From Microbacterium suaedae (GTDB taxonomy: Bacteria; Actinomycetota; Actinomycetes; Actinomycetales; Microbacteriaceae), in NCBI RefSeq assembly GCF_003254645.1, contig NZ_PNFD01000003.1, positions 544,104 through 608,103 on the forward strand: a DNA stretch of 64,000 bases. Reading direction: 5' to 3'. Shown one piece after another: positions 18,301 to 26,587 of the stretch. The position numbers and the translations under genes were made by a program. The notes beneath the pieces were generated by a model. That model was not told the DNA's origin. It saw only the letters and a list, made by a program, of their open reading frames with translations, and searched no databases. Position 1 is the first letter of the stretch, and the number at the start of each line of letters is the position of its first letter.

Positions 18301-20003
18301 GTCAGGATGTGACGTACACGCTGACGTTCGCGAACGTGGGCGAGGCGTCTGGATCGGTGGACTACACCGATGACCTGTCGGGTGTGCTCGACGACGCGAA
18401 TCTGGTGAGCGGCCCCGTCGTGTCGGATCCGGCTCTGACGGCCGATCTCGATGCGGAATCCATTCTGATCGGCGGCACGCTTGCGGCGGATCAGACGGTG
18501 ACGGTGGAGTACACCGTGACGGTCGGCCCGGACGGAGAGCGCGGTGACAACGTGCTCGGCAACGTGCTCGCGAGCAGCGATGTCGAGGATCCGAACTGCG
18601 AGGACGAGAACGTCTCGTGCACGCAGAACCCCGTGCCGGAGCCGGATACGTGGAAGCAGGTCGAGTCTGACTCGGCGCCTGTCGAAGCGGGTTCGGTGCT
18701 GACGTACACGCTGTTCTTCGAGAACACGGGCGCGGCCGACGCCGTCGTGGATCACACGGATCTGCTGGATCACGTGACCGATGACGCTGCGGTGACGGTC
18801 GAGCCAGTTGCGGACGAGGGCCTCGAGGCTGTTCGCGACGGTAACGCGATCACGATCACGGGTGCCGTGGCACCGGGTGAGACGCTGATGGTTGAGTACC
18901 AGGTGACGGTGAAGCCGGATGGGGAGCGCGGTGACGACATCGCGGCGAACTTCCTGGTTCCGGGGATTCCGAACGATCCGCCACCGGAGCCGGTGTGTCA
19001 GCCCGAGAACGGCGAGCGTCCGGATTGCACGGTCACTCCGATCGGGCAGCTGATCACCCACAAGGCCGTCGAGGCATCGACGGATCCTGTGGAGGTCGGC
19101 ACGGAGCTGAGCTACACGCTGACCTTCGACAACCAGGGTGAGGGCGCAGCGACAGTCGATCATGTCGATGACCTCTCGGGTGTCCTGGACGACGCGGAGC
19201 TGACCGCGTCGCCGGTGGCGTCGGACGAGGCGCTCAGCGTCTCGGAGGTGGCCGATGGCTCGTTCGCGATCACGGGCGAACTGGCCGCGGGGCAGACCGT
19301 CACCGTGAGCTACACGGTGACTGTGCTGCCGGACGCCGAGCGTGGCGATGACTGGGCGGACAACTTCCTCGTCCCCGAGGGCGAGGAGCCGCCGGAGGAG
19401 TGCATCGTCGGAGAGGATCCGAACTGCACGTCGACTCCGATCTCGGGTCTTCTGGTCGAGAAGCACTCGGATCCCGCGTCGGGCACGGAGGTTTCCGGCG
19501 GTGACGAGGTGACCTACACGCTGTCGTTCGAGAGCATCGGACAGGCTCCTGCTGAGGTGTCGTACGTCGACGATCTCTCTGGCGTCCTCGATGATGCGCT
19601 TCTCGTCAGCGAGGTGACTGCGGATGGTGAGCTTGAGGTCAGCGGCCCCGATGCGGACCAGCTGATGATCTCGGGCGCGGTGCAGCCGGGCGAGACAGCG
19701 ACGGTGACATACACGGTCGAGGTTCTGCCCTACGCGAGCCAGGGCGACCATCTGCTGGAGAACTTCCTCATCCGCGAGGGTGAGGAGCCTCCTGCGGAGT
19801 GCGTCGACGGAAGTTCGCTCTGCACGGAGCACCCGATCTCGGCGCCGCCGGTTCCGAGTGAGCCGGACGAGCCGGATCTGGCTGCGACCGGCGGGACCGT
19901 CGCGGGCGGCGCGATCGCCGCGGCCGTGCTGGCGCTGCTGCTCGGCGGGGGGCTGCTGTTCCTCCGTCGTGGTCGGCAGGAAGACGGTCAGCTGCAGGAG
20001 TGA
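15321..20003 (+). CDS. Giant repeat-rich surface protein with LAATG sorting signal
   Basis: 1560-residue secreted protein, probably a cell-wall stalk or adhesin. Order: long signal peptide (hydrophobic TLVLALLGSMLVVASTVLGG, cleavage after AKA), a region to about 310 resembling the DUF6923 propeller-like module, a DUF11 domain from about 322 (VFDFTVTNNGEG), then eight repeats of 127-144 residues starting near 438, 582, 709, 844, 976, 1109, 1244 and 1376. Each repeat carries a version of DDLSGVLDDA followed by a VTYTV-type strand. The C-terminus has LAATGG, a hydrophobic helix and RRGR, matching class E sortase substrates. No sortase gene is in the window. Repeats 3 and 6 share a nearly identical 108-bp DNA block. 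The composition is strongly acidic. ATG at 15321 has GAGAGGGGG upstream. Domain names are from memory. Confidence 0.88.
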   Translation: MSFRRVDVRGRRREPGRAADRMVMGSGGVLAAPAKRSTAMTLVLALLGSMLVVASTVLGGSPAKAAAGDPFDAVEPTVFIAQDNPTQLRRVETTGDGSYDFQLEGPAAEVSYNAVGYNAADGYIYGMVIGGGGSQDIPAGSLVRVGQEGTVERVGTQVYEHPNVRTYGWFVGEFNPSDGLYYVADSVQNTDMLAIDVATGTVVNEITLNVPLDAQDFAFKDGYAWAMREDGAVLRIDVATGDVTAFPGVLGEPGPYGAAWVFGNGNLGFSNNESGTVYQLSMSGSAEDPQFEVFSTVSGPSSSLNDGTSIPGLPADLQIVKSGPATYTSGESIVFDFTVTNNGEGVSSGWQVTETIPQGLSNPRLLGDAVSVDPDSDETSWKLNGGRLEPGESQTFQIEFDTTTTSGECVANVADVLGNEEDPDLSNNEDTAVSCDLELDIEKSSNWTPEARPGDVIDYTVTATNTGDGDYTVENPAVVFDDLSGVLDDATFDGEAQASQGDAPVYEEPLLSWSGPLESGDFVELTYSVTLAAGGDGEVRNVAWEPNVPEGPTPECDPADENGLDPVTGEPCAVVEYPLPRLSVEKVADQTDLPAVGGEVEYTITVTNEGPGAYTSDAPATMSDDLSDVLDDGELVGAPVASTGSASVDGETLLWEGALNADDTATITYRVEYTGEGDNNLRNLACVPEDDVLPGAEPCDVVNVPAAQLNTWKQVSASDDPAEAGSVLTYTLFFESTGQAPADVDYTDELTHVLDDADVTAEPTSADGLNAPRDGARISVTGSVPQGETYTVEYQVTVKPDGERGDDIAANFLVPGIPNDPPPEPVCEPTDVERPDCTVTPIAAVEYAKSVSASSDPVEAGTVLTYTVTVDSTGEATTPVSREDVLTGVLDDAELTSAPVSDTDSVTVSDVVDSRFEIGGELAGGETATITYEVTVLPDAERGDNSANNFLVPPGGDPRDECVEGSDECTSTPIPLITADKSVDPETGTTVLAGQDVTYTLTFANVGEASGSVDYTDDLSGVLDDANLVSGPVVSDPALTADLDAESILIGGTLAADQTVTVEYTVTVGPDGERGDNVLGNVLASSDVEDPNCEDENVSCTQNPVPEPDTWKQVESDSAPVEAGSVLTYTLFFENTGAADAVVDHTDLLDHVTDDAAVTVEPVADEGLEAVRDGNAITITGAVAPGETLMVEYQVTVKPDGERGDDIAANFLVPGIPNDPPPEPVCQPENGERPDCTVTPIGQLITHKAVEASTDPVEVGTELSYTLTFDNQGEGAATVDHVDDLSGVLDDAELTASPVASDEALSVSEVADGSFAITGELAAGQTVTVSYTVTVLPDAERGDDWADNFLVPEGEEPPEECIVGEDPNCTSTPISGLLVEKHSDPASGTEVSGGDEVTYTLSFESIGQAPAEVSYVDDLSGVLDDALLVSEVTADGELEVSGPDADQLMISGAVQPGETATVTYTVEVLPYASQGDHLLENFLIREGEEPPAECVDGSSLCTEHPISAPPVPSEPDEPDLAATGGTVAGGAIAAAVLALLLGGGLLFLRRGRQEDGQLQE

Positions 20004-20012
20004 TGCGCTGAA

Positions 20013-20040
20013 CGGGGCCGGCTCACGAGAGCCGGCCCCG
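20013..20040 (+). terminator. Terminator after the surface-protein gene
   Basis: A perfect 11-bp stem (20013-20023 with 20030-20040, CGGGGCCGGCT) encloses a 6-nt loop, 10 nt after the stop codon. There is no T-tract. A second hairpin follows at 20055. Confidence 0.8.
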
Positions 20041-20054
20041 TGAGACCCCGCTGA

Positions 20055-20086
20055 GTGGGGCCATCGACAGGCGTCGATGGCCCCAC
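20055..20086. terminator. Second hairpin between surface-protein gene and murJ
   Basis: A perfect 14-bp stem (20055-20068 with 20073-20086) has a 4-nt loop and is followed on the + strand by TT. It is placed between convergent genes and could terminate either transcript. The remaining stretch to 20220 shows nothing recognisable. Confidence 0.75.
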
Positions 20087-20220
20087 TTCTCGTGCGGGCG
20101 GCGAGAGGGACGCATCGTGGAGGTGCGCCGCGGAACGCGTGATCGATTCCTGCGAGGTCTCGCGACTCTCCTCTGGCGCGACCGTCGCCACCTGCCTCGC
20201 GGGGTGGCTGCGTTCCCCGC

Positions 20221-21813
20221 TCAGCGCCCGATACGAGCGCGGACGAGCGCGCTCGCCGCCTTCAGCTCGGGCGAACGGAAGAGGGCGAGCAGAGCGACGT
20301 AGAGCACGAGACAGACGATGCCGATGACGAGGCATCCGCCCGCGCCGCCCCACTTGGACGCCGCCATCCACCCGTCGGGACCGCCGGCGACGAAGTACAC
20401 GGCGAGGCCCGCGAGACCTGCGGGGATCGCGGCGAGGATGTAGCGCACGTACGCCCACAGCGTGCGCAGAAACCCGAAGGGTCCGATGCGGCGCTGCAGC
20501 AGGAGCCACGCGGCGCCGAGCTGCAGGACGCTCGACAGCGACTGCATGAGCGCGACGCCGGCCGTGAGGGACTCGTCCGAGAACAGGGACGGTGCCGCGA
20601 GGGCGCCGAGCACGGCGATCGTGGCCTGGAAGAGGGTGAAGAAGAAGGGCGTGCGGGTATCGCCGTACGCGTAGAAGGTGCGCTGGATCACGAAGAGCAC
20701 GGCCATCGGGATGAGGCCGACGATGAACGCCGTGAGCACGGGACCCATCGCGCCGGCCTCTGCGTGATTGTTCGCGAAGACGCGCGAGACGGGGAAAGCC
20801 GCGGCGACGACAGCCGCCGCAGCGATCACGATGAACAGTCCGAGGATCCGCATCGATCGGCCGATGTCGTCGCGCACCTTGTCGTGACGCCCGGCGTGCG
20901 CGTGCTCGCTGAGCTGCGTGAAATAGGGCGTCCCGATGCTCATGACGATGAGCGAGTACGGGAGCATGAACACGAGCCACGAGTTGAACCAGATCGTCGA
21001 CGACGCGTTTGCACCCGACGCGGACGTGATGACGTTCTGCTGGATGATCGAGACGCCGAGGCCGACGAGCAGCATGCCGACGCTCCAGCCCGCGAGGTTC
21101 CGGAGCTCGCCGAAGCCGATCCCGCGCCAACCGAAGTCTGGGCGCAGGCGGAGGCCCGTCTTTCGCCAGAAGAGGGCGAGCGTGACGGTCTGTGCAGCGA
21201 TGCCGAGAGTGGCCGTCAGCGAGATCACGAGGATCATTCCGTCGTGCCACCCGTCGAGCCCCCCGCGCTCGCTGCCGAACAACCACATGAACAGGCCGAA
21301 ACCCGCGATGGAGACGGCGTTGTTCGTGATGGGGGCCCACGCGTACGGCGCGAACATGCGACGGGCGTTGAAGGTCTCGCCGATAAGGGCGAACATGCCG
21401 TAGAAGAACACCTGCGGCAGGCACCAGTAGGCGAAGGCCACGGCCAGATCGAACTGCGCGGCCGACGGGTAGTCGGTCAACGCGTCCACGAGCAGTGGCG
21501 CGATCGACACCGACAGCACGGTCACGCCGAGCAGCACGACGGTGGCGAGGGTGAAGAGCTTGGAGATCAGGCGCTGTCCGCCGTCCTCCGCCTGCGACCA
21601 CTTCACGATCTGCGGGACGAACACGGCCGTGAGCACGCCCGTGGAGATCACCTGGAAGATGTAGTTGGGCAGCTGGTTGGCGACCGCGAAGGCGTCGGCG
21701 GCCTCTCCCGTTGCTCCCAGCGCCGTGACGAGGACCAGCGTGCGCAGCAGCCCGGTGAGGCGCGACGCGAGCGTTCCCGCCGCGATCGCCGCGCTGGATC
21801 GACCGAGACTCAT
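20221..21813 (-). CDS. murJ: Lipid II flippase MurJ (MviN family)
   Basis: Polytopic membrane protein of 530 residues with about 14 hydrophobic segments, transporting peptidoglycan precursor across the membrane. Family features include the opening AAIAAGTLASRLTGLLRTLVL, VANQLPNYIFQVISTGVLTAVFVP, and RTFYAYGDTRTPFFF in the second half. The start ATG at 21813 overlaps the stop of the DUF6049 gene by 4 bp (ATGA), so the two are co-translated. The long C-terminal kinase-like tail of some mycobacterial MviN proteins is absent; the protein ends at VRARIGR. Confidence 0.95.
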   Translation of the reverse strand: MSLGRSSAAIAAGTLASRLTGLLRTLVLVTALGATGEAADAFAVANQLPNYIFQVISTGVLTAVFVPQIVKWSQAEDGGQRLISKLFTLATVVLLGVTVLSVSIAPLLVDALTDYPSAAQFDLAVAFAYWCLPQVFFYGMFALIGETFNARRMFAPYAWAPITNNAVSIAGFGLFMWLFGSERGGLDGWHDGMILVISLTATLGIAAQTVTLALFWRKTGLRLRPDFGWRGIGFGELRNLAGWSVGMLLVGLGVSIIQQNVITSASGANASSTIWFNSWLVFMLPYSLIVMSIGTPYFTQLSEHAHAGRHDKVRDDIGRSMRILGLFIVIAAAAVVAAAFPVSRVFANNHAEAGAMGPVLTAFIVGLIPMAVLFVIQRTFYAYGDTRTPFFFTLFQATIAVLGALAAPSLFSDESLTAGVALMQSLSSVLQLGAAWLLLQRRIGPFGFLRTLWAYVRYILAAIPAGLAGLAVYFVAGGPDGWMAASKWGGAGGCLVIGIVCLVLYVALLALFRSPELKAASALVRARIGR

Positions 21814-23894
21814 ACGTCGTCCTCTCTCATGCCGTCAGTGGAATCTTTGGCGGCATCGGCCCGATCGCGCCGTCGGCGGCGCACCTGGCGCACGATGCCG
21901 AAGCCGAACAGCCCGGCGACGAGAACGATGAAGATCCCGATGCCGATGCGCTCCCAGTCGGCGCGCACCGTCACATCCATCGCGCGGACGGGCCCGATCA
22001 GCTCGCCGGATCGCGCGTGGAGCTCGTAGTGCACCGTCACCTCGCCGCTGCCCACGCGGGCCTCGATCGGAATCGAGACGCGCGTCGTGCTGTCGGGCTG
22101 TGCGATGACCTCGGTGTGCCGGTCGATCGACAGGCGCGGGTCGTCGGGCGTCGCGACGATCGTCACGTGGGCGGGATACGGCAGATCGTTGCGGATCCAC
22201 ACCGGCATGGGCGCCTCAGGGCTCAGCAGCTGCACGGGCGCGGGCTGCTGGATGTCGATCGCGACCGCCCGATCGTCGTTGAGGGCGCTGAGACGCTCGC
22301 TCTGCTCGGCGAAACCCTGCGGGTTCGTCACCCAGCCGACAGAAAGCACGCGCAGAATCTCGGCGCGCACCTGACCCGTGAAGACTTCGGGGCTCTCGAG
22401 CGCTTTCGAGATGTGCGTCAGCGCAGGCTGATCTTCGAGGTATGCCTCGACGGCGCCTCGCCGTTCGGGATCTGCGTCGACGTCGATGAGCGAGACGGAT
22501 CCATCGGCGGCGCTGAGAACGCCATCGAGCGACGTGCTCGTGACCGCCGGAGTTGCCATCGCCGCGTCGACGGCATCCGCGAGGCCCTCGGATGAGAGCG
22601 AGAGCTCGGCGTCGACGATCGTCGCTCCCTCCGCATCGGTCGTGAGGGCGTCGGATCCCATCCGATCGAGCGCGAGAAGAAGGGGTCCGTCTGCCTCCGA
22701 CGCGGCGAGCCAGATCTCGGCGGTCGCCGCGGTGAGCGCCTGCGCCCGCGCTACCGCGTCCCCTTCCCGGGCGGCGTCGAGGAGCTGCGCCGACAGGGCG
22801 TCGGCGTAGGCGAGGACGTCGTCTCCGAGGTGGGTGTCGCCATCGACCGTCGAAGATGCGGGGACGAGGACGCGGGCGTCCGTGTCACCCGCGAGCGCTG
22901 TCACGACGTCGCCGTCGGCGGATCCGGGTGCAGGCCAGATCAGATCGTCCGACGTCGTCGGGTCGACGGTCAGCAGGGCGTCGAGCGAGGCGGACTCTTC
23001 AGTCCCGTCGAGATACGCGTCAAGACCCGTCGGCGGGAGGGGGGCGTCGAGCCCTGCGCGGATTTGCGGGGACACGTCGGCATCGGCGAACTGCAGAGCG
23101 AATCGGTCGTTCGCAAGACCAAGAAGCCGTTCGAGCCAGGCGCGCGCGTCGGCCGGAGCGGCGTCGCCGAGCGCACGGATGGCGGCAGGGATCGCCGGAT
23201 CGACCGCGAGGATCGCGTCTGTTCCCTCGACCGCGTCGAGCTGCGCCGTCAGCAGGCCGTCGTCGCCCGTGAGCGTCGCGAGGGCTCCGGACGGGTAGAC
23301 GCCCCCCGACCAGACAGGGCCGGTGATGGGCACGACGAGTGCGACAGACGGAGTCGTCTCACCCGGCACGATGACGATGCTGCGCGACTCGGTCGGAGTA
23401 TCTGCGGCATCGAACTCGGCGCCGATCGGATATACGCCGGACGGCATGTCATCCAACGAGAGAGATTCCGAGAGCGACTGCGAGGCTCCAGCGGGCAACG
23501 GCTCCGTCGGGAAGGATGCGATCTCTTCCCCCGCGAGGCTCGACGATCCATCGAGCCATCGGTCGATCGCCGCCGCGTCGGTGAGTGGGTCGCCGATCGA
23601 TACGGTCACGGAGGAGGAGGTGATCTCCTCGGACGAGGTGTTCGCGACGCTCAGCGTGAGGCCGAGCGAGGAATCCGTCGTGACGCCCCCCGAGTCGAGC
23701 ACCATCGTGAGGGGCGAGTCCACGTCCTCGGCGTCGTCGATGCTCGCGACCGTCGCCGGAGCCACGGTCGGCGCGGCTGCGGCTGAGGCGGACGGCGCGA
23801 GCGCACCCCACGCGACGAGCGCGGCGGTCGCGCTCGCCAGGGCGACCGCGCGGCGCGCACGGCCGCGAAGCGGAGGGGCAGTCGAAGATTCCAT
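21810..23894 (-). CDS. DUF6049 family secreted/membrane-anchored protein
   Basis: 694-residue envelope protein of unknown function, conserved in actinobacteria next to murJ. An N-terminal hydrophobic signal (AVALASATAALVAWGALAPSASA) is followed by a large extracellular region and a single membrane helix at the C-terminus (IGIGIFIVLVAGLFGFGIV) with a basic tail RQVRRRRRDR. Topology is therefore mostly outside with a short cytoplasmic end. Its link to murJ (4-bp overlap) suggests a role in cell-wall assembly, which is inference. The start at ATG 23894 lacks a ribosome binding site; a TAGAAT -10 motif (23935-23930) could give a short leader. The open frame continues upstream, but without signal-peptide logic. 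Confidence 0.83.
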   Translation of the reverse strand: MESSTAPPLRGRARRAVALASATAALVAWGALAPSASAAAAPTVAPATVASIDDAEDVDSPLTMVLDSGGVTTDSSLGLTLSVANTSSEEITSSSVTVSIGDPLTDAAAIDRWLDGSSSLAGEEIASFPTEPLPAGASQSLSESLSLDDMPSGVYPIGAEFDAADTPTESRSIVIVPGETTPSVALVVPITGPVWSGGVYPSGALATLTGDDGLLTAQLDAVEGTDAILAVDPAIPAAIRALGDAAPADARAWLERLLGLANDRFALQFADADVSPQIRAGLDAPLPPTGLDAYLDGTEESASLDALLTVDPTTSDDLIWPAPGSADGDVVTALAGDTDARVLVPASSTVDGDTHLGDDVLAYADALSAQLLDAAREGDAVARAQALTAATAEIWLAASEADGPLLLALDRMGSDALTTDAEGATIVDAELSLSSEGLADAVDAAMATPAVTSTSLDGVLSAADGSVSLIDVDADPERRGAVEAYLEDQPALTHISKALESPEVFTGQVRAEILRVLSVGWVTNPQGFAEQSERLSALNDDRAVAIDIQQPAPVQLLSPEAPMPVWIRNDLPYPAHVTIVATPDDPRLSIDRHTEVIAQPDSTTRVSIPIEARVGSGEVTVHYELHARSGELIGPVRAMDVTVRADWERIGIGIFIVLVAGLFGFGIVRQVRRRRRDRADAAKDSTDGMREDDV

Positions 23895-24078
23895 AGAGAG
23901 GGGCCGCGCGAAGATGACGGCCGCCTGCGATTCTACGGATGCCCGTGTGACCCGCCTGGGAGCACTCGCACGACACATAACGATTGGACGGTTGCGACGT
24001 ATGGTGCGAGGCTCGTGCCGCGACGTCGATAGGATCGACACGTATATCACCCGCCTTCGCTCCCCAAGGAAACAGGGA

Positions 24079-25272
24079 ATGCCCGACGACGCAGCAATCC
24101 AGGTCACCGACGCCGCAGCGATCACGCTCAGCGGCGGTGTCGTCAAGCGTCCCGCCCGGCTTGCAGACGGGCGAGAGCTGATCTACTTCGACGACCCGGA
24201 CACGACGTTGCCGAGCGAGCGCCGCGTGGATGCACGCGAACTCGATCCGCGACCGGGCACGGCCGATATGCGTCGCGACGTGCTCACGGGCGAGTGGATC
24301 ACGGTCGCCGCGAACCGGCAGAACCGCGCCATGCTCCCCCCGGCCGAGCTCGACCCGCTCGCACCGCAGAGCGAGACGAATCCCTCGGAGGTCCCCGACC
24401 TCTACGACGTGGCCGTGTTCGAGAATCGCTCGCCCTCCCTCGGGCCGGCGCTCGCCCGCGCGACCGACGACGTGCCGGCGGGCGATGACGCACCGCAGGG
24501 TCTCGGAGACCTCGCGGCCCCGGGTCTTGGTCGCACGCGCACCGCCATCGGCCGCTGCGAGGTCGTGTGCTTCAGCCCGGAGCGCACCGGTTCGTTCGGC
24601 ACGCAGTCCGTGACGCGTGCGCGCACCGTCATCGAGGCCTGGGCCGACCGCACCGCGGCGCTGAGCGCGCTCCCCGGTGTGCAGCAGGTCTTCCCCTTCG
24701 AGAACCGCGGCGAGCAGATCGGCGTGACGCTGCACCATCCGCACGGTCAGATCTACTCGTATCCGTACGTGACACCGCGCACGCAGTCCCTCCTGCGCCA
24801 GATCGAGCGCGAGGGATCCGATCTGTTCGCGCGGATCATCGAGTTCGAACAGGCCGGTGACCGAGTGGTTCTCGACGCGGAGCACTGGATCGCGTATGTG
24901 CCGTTCGCCGCACGGTGGCCCGTTGAGGTCCACCTCGTGCCGCGCCGGCACGCGGCCGACTTCACCGAGCTCACGTCCGAGGAACGCGACGAGCTCGCCC
25001 GGGTGTATCTGCGGGTTCTGCGTGGCGTCGACCGGCTCTATGACACGCCCACGCCGTACATCGCGGCCTGGCACCAGGCTCCGGTCGCGGTGGGGCGCGA
25101 CACCGTGCGCATGCACCTGCAGCTCACCTCGCCTCGCCGCGCTGCCGACAAGCTGAAGTTCCTCGCCGGATCCGAGGCCGCCATGGGCGCCTGGACCGCC
25201 GAGATCCCGCCGGAAGCGGGGGCCGAGCGCCTCCGGGAGGCGATTGCACAGATCGGCGAGGTGACTGCATGA
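24079..25272 (+). CDS. galT: Galactose-1-phosphate uridylyltransferase
   Basis: Second enzyme of the Leloir pathway: transfers UMP from UDP-glucose to galactose-1-phosphate. It has 397 residues with the active-site HPH (His220-Pro-His222) in LHHPHGQIYSYPYV and the conserved opening DPRPGTADMRRDVLTGEW. The C-terminal domain includes HLVPRRHAADFTEL. The ATG at 24079 has AAGGA 8 nt upstream; upstream extension of the frame covers the divergent promoter region. It overlaps galK by 4 bp. It should process galactose released by the GH36 and GH42 enzymes of the same window. galE is not in this window. Confidence 0.95.
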   Translation: MPDDAAIQVTDAAAITLSGGVVKRPARLADGRELIYFDDPDTTLPSERRVDARELDPRPGTADMRRDVLTGEWITVAANRQNRAMLPPAELDPLAPQSETNPSEVPDLYDVAVFENRSPSLGPALARATDDVPAGDDAPQGLGDLAAPGLGRTRTAIGRCEVVCFSPERTGSFGTQSVTRARTVIEAWADRTAALSALPGVQQVFPFENRGEQIGVTLHHPHGQIYSYPYVTPRTQSLLRQIEREGSDLFARIIEFEQAGDRVVLDAEHWIAYVPFAARWPVEVHLVPRRHAADFTELTSEERDELARVYLRVLRGVDRLYDTPTPYIAAWHQAPVAVGRDTVRMHLQLTSPRRAADKLKFLAGSEAAMGAWTAEIPPEAGAERLREAIAQIGEVTA

Positions 25273-26468
25273 CCCCCACGGCCTCTGAAGCGGCAGACCT
25301 GTTCCGCGAGCTGACGGGATCCGCGCCGGAGCGCGTGTGGTCGGCGCCCGGCCGCGCGAATCTCATCGGCGAGCACACCGACTACAACGAGGGCTTCGTC
25401 CTTCCGTTCGCCATCGAGTACCGCACATTCGCCGCCGTCGGCCGGCGCGCCGACGGCATGATCCGCGTCGTCTCGACGTTCGACCGCACGCCCGTCGAGG
25501 TGGCGATCGTCGAGCTGCCCGCGCTCTTCGGCGGCTCGCCCGGCGAAGCGGTGCACAGCGGATCCGTCCCGGAGTGGGCCGCCTATCCGCTCGGCGTCGC
25601 CTGGGCAGCGCTCGCCGCGGACGGCAGCGCGCTCGCGAAGATCCCCGGCGTCGACATCGCGCTCGCCTCCGATGTGCCGATCGGCGCCGGCCTCTCGTCG
25701 TCCGCGGCGATCGAGGGTGCGACGGTCGGTGCGCTCGACGATCTGTGGGAGCTGGGCCTCACGCAGCTCGACATGGCGAAGATCGGCCGCATCGCTGAGA
25801 ACCAGGCGGTCGGAGCTCCGACCGGGATCATGGATCAGGCCGCGTCGATCATGGGGCAGAACGACGCCGCGACCTTCCTCGACTGCCGCACTCTCGAGAC
25901 GCAGCCGGTCGATCTCGGCTTCGCCCGGGAGGGGCTGCGCGTCCTGGTGATTGACACGCGGGTCTCCCACTCGCACTCGACGGGCGGATACGGCGAGCGG
26001 CGCGCATCGTGCGAACTCGGGGCGCGCCAGATGGGCGTTCCCGCGCTGCGCGACCTGACGACGGGCGACCTCGACCGCGCGAGGCAGGTGCTCGACGGCG
26101 TCACGTTCCGTCGCGTCGCGCACATCGTCACCGAGAATCAGCGGGTGCTCGACACGGTCGACACGCTGCGGGCCGAGGGCCCGCGCGCGATCGGCGGCCT
26201 GCTCGTCGCCTCGCACGTGTCGATGCGCGACGACTTCGAGATCTCCGTGCCCGAGCTCGACACCGCTGTGACGGCGGCGCTCGAGTCCGGGGCGATCGGC
26301 GCCCGCATGACGGGCGGCGGCTTCGGCGGCTCCGCCATCGCGCTCGTCGAGCGGAACCGCGTCGACGAGACGAAGGCGATCGTCGCCGAGGCGTTCGAGC
26401 GGGCAGGATTCGGGGCACCCCACCAGTTCACGGTCGCTCCGTCGCACGGCGTCCTGCGCGACGCGTGA
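25269..26468 (+). CDS. galK: Galactokinase
   Basis: GHMP kinase phosphorylating galactose at C1, 399 residues. The three family motifs are clear: GRANLIGEHTDYNEGFVLP near residue 28, the ATP-binding GAGLSSSAAIE near 138, and MTGGGFGGSAIAL near the C-terminus. Its ATG overlaps the galT stop (ATGA), so translation is coupled and galactose-1-phosphate is made and consumed from one mRNA. A hairpin terminator follows. Confidence 0.96.
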   Translation: MTPTASEAADLFRELTGSAPERVWSAPGRANLIGEHTDYNEGFVLPFAIEYRTFAAVGRRADGMIRVVSTFDRTPVEVAIVELPALFGGSPGEAVHSGSVPEWAAYPLGVAWAALAADGSALAKIPGVDIALASDVPIGAGLSSSAAIEGATVGALDDLWELGLTQLDMAKIGRIAENQAVGAPTGIMDQAASIMGQNDAATFLDCRTLETQPVDLGFAREGLRVLVIDTRVSHSHSTGGYGERRASCELGARQMGVPALRDLTTGDLDRARQVLDGVTFRRVAHIVTENQRVLDTVDTLRAEGPRAIGGLLVASHVSMRDDFEISVPELDTAVTAALESGAIGARMTGGGFGGSAIALVERNRVDETKAIVAEAFERAGFGAPHQFTVAPSHGVLRDA

Positions 26469-26489
26469 CTCCCCGTCGCTGCTAGCCGC

Positions 26490-26525
26490 GGCACGCCCTG
26501 TCGCTCGGCGGCGTCAGGGCGTGCC
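26490..26525. terminator. Terminator between galK and the methyltransferase gene
   Basis: An 11-bp perfect stem (GGCACGCCCTG at 26490-26500 with its complement at 26515-26525) encloses a 14-nt loop, 21 nt after galK. It lies between convergent genes and can act in both directions. There is no T-tract. Confidence 0.78.
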
Positions 26526-26587
26526 GAGGCTCCCCCGATGCTCCCGCAGCCACGACGCGTCCTGTGCCCGCAGAGCGCCTGTCGCGG

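Noticed and set aside
17472..19832. 786-codon antisense frame across the surface-protein gene
   Set aside because: Composition is a mirror of the acidic repeats; no start signal or domain.
15321..20003. Repeats in the surface-protein gene as a CRISPR or tandem DNA array
   Set aside because: Units are coding, about 400 bp long and diverged at DNA level except one block; no short regular spacers.
24000..24146. Longer start for the DUF6049 gene
   Set aside because: The extension lacks a signal-peptide order and overlaps galT; the ATG at 23894 puts the signal peptide at the N-terminus.
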